Of a DNA stretch of 10,336 nucleotides, positions 7,166-10,336 are shown in pieces (position 1 is the first letter of the stretch; the number at the start of each line of letters is the position of its first letter). The DNA is from Acidobacteriota bacterium (GTDB lineage Bacteria; Acidobacteriota; Vicinamibacteria; Vicinamibacterales; 2-12-FULL-66-21). The translations under genes and the position numbers were made by a program. The DNA lies in assembly GCA_013362195.1 (NCBI GenBank), contig JABFWM010000316.1, forward strand, positions 1 through 10,336, written 5' to 3'. Below the pieces are notes generated by a model, which worked only from the letters and a program-made list of their open reading frames with translations, did not search any database and was not told the origin of the DNA.

Positions 7166-7816
7166 ATGCGTGCGACGTTCAGCGTGTTGATGTTCGCGGC
7201 TTTGACCATCGCCGCCGCGCAGCATCAGCACGATCCCGGGACGACCGTCAAAGGCAGCGGCAAGCTGCCCGCCGGCTGGCAGGCCCGGCTCGATAGCGAC
7301 GCGGCAAAGCTCGACACCGTCGTCGTCACCGAGGACAAGGGGGCGCTGACGTTTACGACCGGCCCCGCCGGCATCTACTACAAATCCTCGATGAAGGGGA
7401 GCGGCGACTATCAGGTGGCGGGCACCTTCTCGCAGCTGAAGCCGTCGGCGCATCCGGAAGCGTACGGGATCTTCATCGGCGGCATCGACCTCGACAAGCC
7501 GACCGAGCGCTACACGTATTTTCTCGTGCGTCAGGACGGGAAGTACCTGATCAAGTCGCGCGACGGCAGCGCGACGAAGCCGATCGTCGACTGGACGGCC
7601 GCGCCGCCGATGAAGGATGCGGCGCCCACCGCCGGGCGCACCAAGACCAGCAACGAGCTCGCCGTGCGCGTGCAGGGCGATACGGTGTCGTTCCTGATCG
7701 GCGGCACCGAGGTGAAGTCGCTGCCGCGGGCGCAGGTGACGACCGACGGCATCGCCGGCGTGCGCATCAATCACAACCTGAACGTGCAGGTGACAGGATT
7801 CGATCTGAAGAAATAG
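7166..7816 (+). CDS. Secreted beta-sandwich-like protein of unknown function
   Basis: A 216-residue protein with a Sec signal peptide: MRATFSVLMFAALTIAAA, cleaved near residue 18-20, after which the mature chain begins QHQHDPG. The remainder reads as short beta-strands, including TVVVTEDKGALTFTTGPAGI, GDYQVAGTFSQLK, AYGIFIGGIDL, RYTYFLVRQDGKYLIKSRDG, NELAVRVQGDTVSFLIGG and GIAGVRINHNLNVQVTGFDL. This strand order recalls concanavalin A-like or DUF1080-type (3-keto-disaccharide hydrolase) domains, in which a GIxxGG...YxxFxVRxDGxY pattern is common. No catalytic residues can be named, so enzymatic activity is not claimed. Likely periplasmic or extracellular. It follows the glcD-like gene by 81 nt and converges with the radical SAM gene, with no convincing T-tailed terminator between them. 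Confidence 0.8.
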   Translation: MRATFSVLMFAALTIAAAQHQHDPGTTVKGSGKLPAGWQARLDSDAAKLDTVVVTEDKGALTFTTGPAGIYYKSSMKGSGDYQVAGTFSQLKPSAHPEAYGIFIGGIDLDKPTERYTYFLVRQDGKYLIKSRDGSATKPIVDWTAAPPMKDAAPTAGRTKTSNELAVRVQGDTVSFLIGGTEVKSLPRAQVTTDGIAGVRINHNLNVQVTGFDLKK

Positions 7817-7897
7817 ATCAGCACACGATCGTCGCGGCCAACGCCTCACGCGTCTGAGTGCTGCGGCGGGTGCGCGCGCGGGTGCCGACCCAGGCCG

Positions 7898-9019
7898 TTA
7901 CAACGTGCGCAGCCGCCGTGTGCCGGGCACGAATGGCGTCGATGTAATCTGCCCGGCGAAATTGGCGCCCCAGCGCCCGGGAATCGCGGTGCCGCAGTCC
8001 GGGCAGCGGCCATCGGGCGTCAGACGATAGCTGCGGATGTAATAGCCGTCGCGTGCGATCAGCGTTGCGGCACAGGCGTGGCAGCGGGTGTTCTCGAGGT
8101 CGCCAACGCGGCCCGGTAGATTTCCGGCGTACACGTAGCACAGTCCCGCGTTCCGCGCGATCGCCGCGGCGCGCATCAGCATCTCGGGCGTCGTGTTCTC
8201 CGGATCGTTCATCCGGTAGTCCTTGTGGAACGCCGTCACGTGCCAGGGGATGTACGGAGACACGGAGGCGACGAACGACGTGAGCCGCTTCAACTCGTCG
8301 TCGCTGTCGTTGAACCCCGGAATCAGCAGCGTGACGAGCTCGACCCAGATCCCCATCTCGTGCAGCGTGCGGATGGTCCAGAGAATGGGATCGAGGCGGC
8401 CGCCGAGCTGACGGTAATGGCGATCGTCGAAGCTTTTGAGGTCGACTTTGTAGAAGTCGATCCAGGGCCGGATGTAGTCGAGCACCTGCGGCGTGCCGTT
8501 GCCGTTCGACACGTAGGCGGTCATGAGACCGGCCGCCCGCGCGTCGCGGAAGATCGCCATCGCCCATTCGCTGGTGATCAGCGGTTCGTTGTAGGTGGAG
8601 ACGACAACGCGGGCGTGGAGACGCCGGGCGTCGGCGACGAGCGCGGCCGGTGACGCATCCACCGGCGGCGCGACCGCGCTCGGATCGCGCAGCGCCTGCG
8701 ACGTGACCCAGTTCTGGCAGTACGAGCAGTGCAGATCGCACCCGAGCATGCCGAAGCTGTAGGCGAGTGCGCCGGGATGCGCGTGGAAGAAGGGCTTCTT
8801 CTCGATCGGATCGCACTGCACGCCGCCGACGTATCCCCATGGGACGTGCAGCCGGCCATCGCGCACGTAGCGCACCTTGCAGACGCCGACCGCGCCTTCG
8901 GGGATCGGACACTGGTGCCCGCAGGCGTAGCAGCGGATCCGGCCCCTGGAGATCTCCTCGACGAGCTCGGGCGCCGCCTCCGCCGTGCGGATCTCGAGCA
9001 CCTCCGCGAGAGTCGTCAT
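7898..9019 (-). CDS. amrS: AmmeMemoRadiSam-type radical SAM enzyme (AmrS-like)
   Basis: A 373-residue radical SAM protein of the group paired in many genomes with Memo and AMMECR1 domain proteins; the reaction of that system is still unsettled. The 4Fe-4S motif CxxxCxxC is C94, C98, C101 within MLGCDLHCSYCQNW. VVSTYNEPLIT (139-149) and AYVSNGNGT (168-176) are the SAM-contact regions, followed by FYKVDLKSFDDRHYR and LVTLLIPGFNDS. Before the core is a cysteine set C30, C33, C37, C47 (CYACGHQCP...GVC). After it is a zinc-ribbon-like set C313, C316, C339, C342. Both probably bind metal. ATG 9019 is chosen over TTG 9028, which has no ribosome site. It starts 25 nt after the metallo-hydrolase stop and is probably co-transcribed with it. 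No Memo or AMMECR1 gene is in the window. Confidence 0.92.
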   Translation of the reverse strand: MTTLAEVLEIRTAEAAPELVEEISRGRIRCYACGHQCPIPEGAVGVCKVRYVRDGRLHVPWGYVGGVQCDPIEKKPFFHAHPGALAYSFGMLGCDLHCSYCQNWVTSQALRDPSAVAPPVDASPAALVADARRLHARVVVSTYNEPLITSEWAMAIFRDARAAGLMTAYVSNGNGTPQVLDYIRPWIDFYKVDLKSFDDRHYRQLGGRLDPILWTIRTLHEMGIWVELVTLLIPGFNDSDDELKRLTSFVASVSPYIPWHVTAFHKDYRMNDPENTTPEMLMRAAAIARNAGLCYVYAGNLPGRVGDLENTRCHACAATLIARDGYYIRSYRLTPDGRCPDCGTAIPGRWGANFAGQITSTPFVPGTRRLRTL

Positions 9020-9026
9020 CGGACCC

Positions 9027-9032
9027 AATATA
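9027..9032 (-). promoter_or_regulatory. Possible -10 box for a leaderless amrS transcript
   Basis: On the minus strand TATATT (9032-9027) lies 7 nt before ATG 9019. If used as a -10 box it would place the transcript start at or beside the start codon, giving a leaderless mRNA. No ribosome site precedes that ATG. The -35 region at 9050-9055 (TGGCGG) is a poor match, so co-transcription from the hydrolase gene is at least as likely. Confidence 0.25.
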
Positions 9033-9044
9033 GGCGCCGCCGCG

Positions 9045-9965
9045 TCAGGCCGCCATGCGACGCCGCGCCGCCGTGCGTGCGGTCCAGATCAGCCCGGCGG
9101 TCGCCGCCATCGCACCGAGGCCCGCCAGCAGCTTCGGCAGCGTGTCCCGCGGGAGCACGAGCACGCCGCTTTCGTCGGCGATCGCTGGCTGCGCGGCGTA
9201 GCGGCCGAAGTGCGGACGCTCGACGGCATCGAACTGGTCGGCGAGCACGTAGAGCCGTTCGCGCATCGCCTCGCCCGACCACGGCTGCCCGTGTCCCGCG
9301 ACGATCACCGACGGCGCGAGCGCCGCGAGCGTCCGGACCGACTGGCGCGCGCTCGTCCAGTCGGACGTGAAGTACGCGGGCGGCCCGTGCAGCTCGTAGC
9401 GCTGCATGATCACGGCGGTCATCGACTCCTGCTTCGTCGTGATCACCGCGTCGCCCGAGACCAGCGTTCGATCGGCGTCGCGGAAGAGCGACACGTGCCC
9501 CGGCGTATGACCGGGCGTGTGGATCCAGCGCCATCCCGCCGCCTCCGGCACGGTGCCGTCGGCCGGCAGCATGCGGACACGACCACCGAGATCGATCGGG
9601 CCGCGCGGGAAGAGGCGCGACAGCAGCGCCATCGAGCCGCGCCCGACGAGCGGATCGGGCGGCGGATACGGCGAGCGTCCGGTGAGATAGGGCAGCTCGA
9701 GGCGATGCGCGAACACCGGCACGTCCCACGTCTCGAGCAGATCGTCGAGGCTGCCGACGTGATCGAAATGGCCGTGCGTCAGTACGATGGCCGCCGGCCG
9801 CGCGCCCGCGCCAAACCGCGCCTCAGCCGCCGCCCGGATCGACGGCGCATATCCGCCGAGCGCCGCGTCCACGAGCACCCATCCCGAGGGATCGCCAATC
9901 GCCATCACGTTGACCATCGCACAGCGCATGAACGCGACGCCGCGAGCCACTTCAATAAATGCCAC
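9045..9965 (-). CDS. MBL-fold metallo-hydrolase with C-terminal membrane anchor
   Basis: A 306-residue metallo-beta-lactamase-fold hydrolase. The di-metal site is complete: THGHFDH (63-69, ligands H64, H66, D68, H69), H153 in HTPGHTPGHVSLF, D172 in VSGDAV, and H225 in AGHG. This glyoxalase II-like arrangement is used for thioesters, lactones and other esters; the substrate cannot be read from sequence. Residues about 276-296 (LPKLLAGLGAMAATAGLIW) form one hydrophobic segment followed by an Arg-rich tail, so the enzyme is probably tail-anchored with a basic C terminus. No signal peptide is visible. GTG 9965 is chosen because GGAGG (9977-9973) lies 7 nt upstream; the frame extends to 10052 but that extra part lies across repeat-rich sequence. 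It is first of two genes, 25 nt ahead of amrS. Confidence 0.9.
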   Translation of the reverse strand: MAFIEVARGVAFMRCAMVNVMAIGDPSGWVLVDAALGGYAPSIRAAAEARFGAGARPAAIVLTHGHFDHVGSLDDLLETWDVPVFAHRLELPYLTGRSPYPPPDPLVGRGSMALLSRLFPRGPIDLGGRVRMLPADGTVPEAAGWRWIHTPGHTPGHVSLFRDADRTLVSGDAVITTKQESMTAVIMQRYELHGPPAYFTSDWTSARQSVRTLAALAPSVIVAGHGQPWSGEAMRERLYVLADQFDAVERPHFGRYAAQPAIADESGVLVLPRDTLPKLLAGLGAMAATAGLIWTARTAARRRMAA

Positions 9966-9972
9966 GGTCAGA

Positions 9973-9977
9973 CCTCC
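9973..9977 (-). promoter_or_regulatory. Ribosome binding site setting the MBL-fold gene start
   Basis: Read on the minus strand, GGAGG (9977-9973) is 7 nt from GTG 9965. This supports a GTG start there over the longer in-frame ATG at 10052. Confidence 0.7.
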
Positions 9978-10007
9978 GGCCTGTCGAAGTGCAAGAGCAG
10001 GGCCGGG

Positions 10008-10190
10008 GCCACAGGAAAACGCCGACGAACACATCCGCGGGACGACCATCACCGGTCAAGCAAGGCCACGGAAAAACACAACCGCGGGGCAACCCTCAAA
10101 GGCCACAGAAAAACACAGAAACACAATCGCGGGACGACCATCACGGTACGCAAAGCCACAGAACAACACGGAACAACACATCAGCGCGCG
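10008..10190. repeat. Four degenerate A-rich repeats in tandem
   Basis: Four head-to-tail copies begin with GCCAC(A/G)GRAAAAC-type sequence at 10008, 10065, 10102 and 10155. Their lengths alternate at about 57, 37, 54 and 36 bp, giving two dimers of about 92 bp. Copies 1 and 3 share the perfect 17-mer CGCGGGACGACCATCAC (10036-10052 and 10128-10144). Copy 3 has GCCACAGAAAAACACAG; copy 4 has GCCACAGAACAACACGG. Base composition is much richer in A, on this strand, than the flanking genes. The array lies just upstream of the minus-strand hydrolase gene. Reading frames through it are low-complexity Asn/Thr/Lys peptides and are not believable as proteins. Function unknown. Confidence 0.7.
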
Positions 10191-10336
10191 CCGGCCCCTC
10201 GAGGCGGGTCTGAAGACCCGCCCTACATGACGTCTTCGGATGAGGCCCGGCGTTCGTGGTGTCGGTGTGGGTTGTGTGGCGCTCCCGCGACGTCATCCGG
10301 TCTGGACCCTTGGTGTCTTTTCGGTCTTCAGTGTTT
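10191..10336. other. Non-coding end of window around the solo REP
   Basis: Together with the repeat array this completes about 370 bp without a gene, from 9966 to the window end. Apart from the hairpin it holds a GT-rich stretch (10257-10281) whose complement resembles the A-rich repeats, GGCCCGGCGTTC (10244-10255), which matches half of a REP unit plus its linker, and a 7-bp inverted repeat CGGATGA/TCATCCG (10237-10243 and 10293-10299). No open reading frame, tRNA-like cloverleaf or T-tailed terminator is apparent. Confidence 0.5.
10203..10226 (-). repeat. REP-like hairpin, inverted solo copy
   Basis: On the minus strand this reads GTAG (10226-10223), stem GGCGGGTC, loop TTCA, stem GACCCGCC. 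It has the same head, loop and stem length as the units at 5611-5664. The second stem pair is swapped from C:G to G:C on both arms, so pairing is conserved. It sits 12 nt beyond the A-rich repeat array. Confidence 0.75.

Noticed and set aside
5654..7849. Long minus-strand open frame opposite the glcD-like gene and the secreted protein
   Set aside because: Its His/Arg/Asp-rich composition is the reverse-complement effect of high-GC codon use; it crosses gene boundaries of two well-supported plus-strand genes.
7817..7897. Rho-independent terminator between the convergent genes
   Set aside because: Only short stems are found (for example CTCA/TGAG around 7846-7858) and no T-tract follows on either strand.
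10008..10190. CRISPR array
   Set aside because: Copies are degenerate, alternate in length and abut without unique spacers of constant size; no cas gene is present.
9787..10230. Plus-strand frame through the A-rich repeats as a small protein
   Set aside because: Half overlaps the MBL-fold gene in antisense and the rest is low-complexity Asn/Thr/Lys sequence made by the repeats; no ribosome site.

Overview
The window is about 10.3 kb of very GC-rich bacterial chromosome. It holds compact housekeeping genes plus a few accessory genes. High GC, the short GTAG-headed hairpin repeats, small secreted hypothetical proteins and an ECF-type sigma locus together suggest an uncultured soil-type bacterium, most likely Acidobacteriota (Vicinamibacteria-like). 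That placement is inference; nothing in the window, such as an rRNA gene, proves it.

Layout. At positions 1-450 lies the wreck of an ECF-type sigma factor. Its ECF-like promoter is still recognisable and region 2 is intact. Then come two apparent single-base deletions and a nonsense codon, and region 4 is gone. From about 508 to 7084 everything reads rightward. First is a small secreted protein of unknown function. It is followed by recG (branch-migration helicase), rsmD (16S rRNA m2G966 methyltransferase), coaD (phosphopantetheine adenylyltransferase), a class I aspartate-type aminotransferase and a GlcD-like FAD-dependent hydroxyacid dehydrogenase. rsmD and coaD overlap by 11 nt, and coaD is 2 nt from the aminotransferase, so these three look co-transcribed. 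The aminotransferase and glcD-like gene are separated by a cluster of REP-like hairpins. A second secreted protein with a strong ribosome binding site follows at 7166-7816.

On the left-reading strand is a two-gene unit. A metallo-beta-lactamase-fold hydrolase with a C-terminal membrane anchor (9965 to 9045) comes first, then an AmrS-type radical SAM enzyme of the AmmeMemoRadiSam family (9019 to 7898). This unit converges with the secreted-protein gene. Upstream of the hydrolase are about 370 bp without a gene. They hold four degenerate A-rich repeats in tandem, a fourth REP-like hairpin in the opposite orientation, and a faint inverted copy of the A-rich repeat.

Most worth a second look are the REP-like hairpins, where base-pair covariation and a GTAG head are visible; the A-rich repeat array; recG, which lacks any ATG, GTG or TTG start for its N-terminal domain; and the decayed sigma factor that kept its promoter. 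I did not find a convincing new defence or mobile system.
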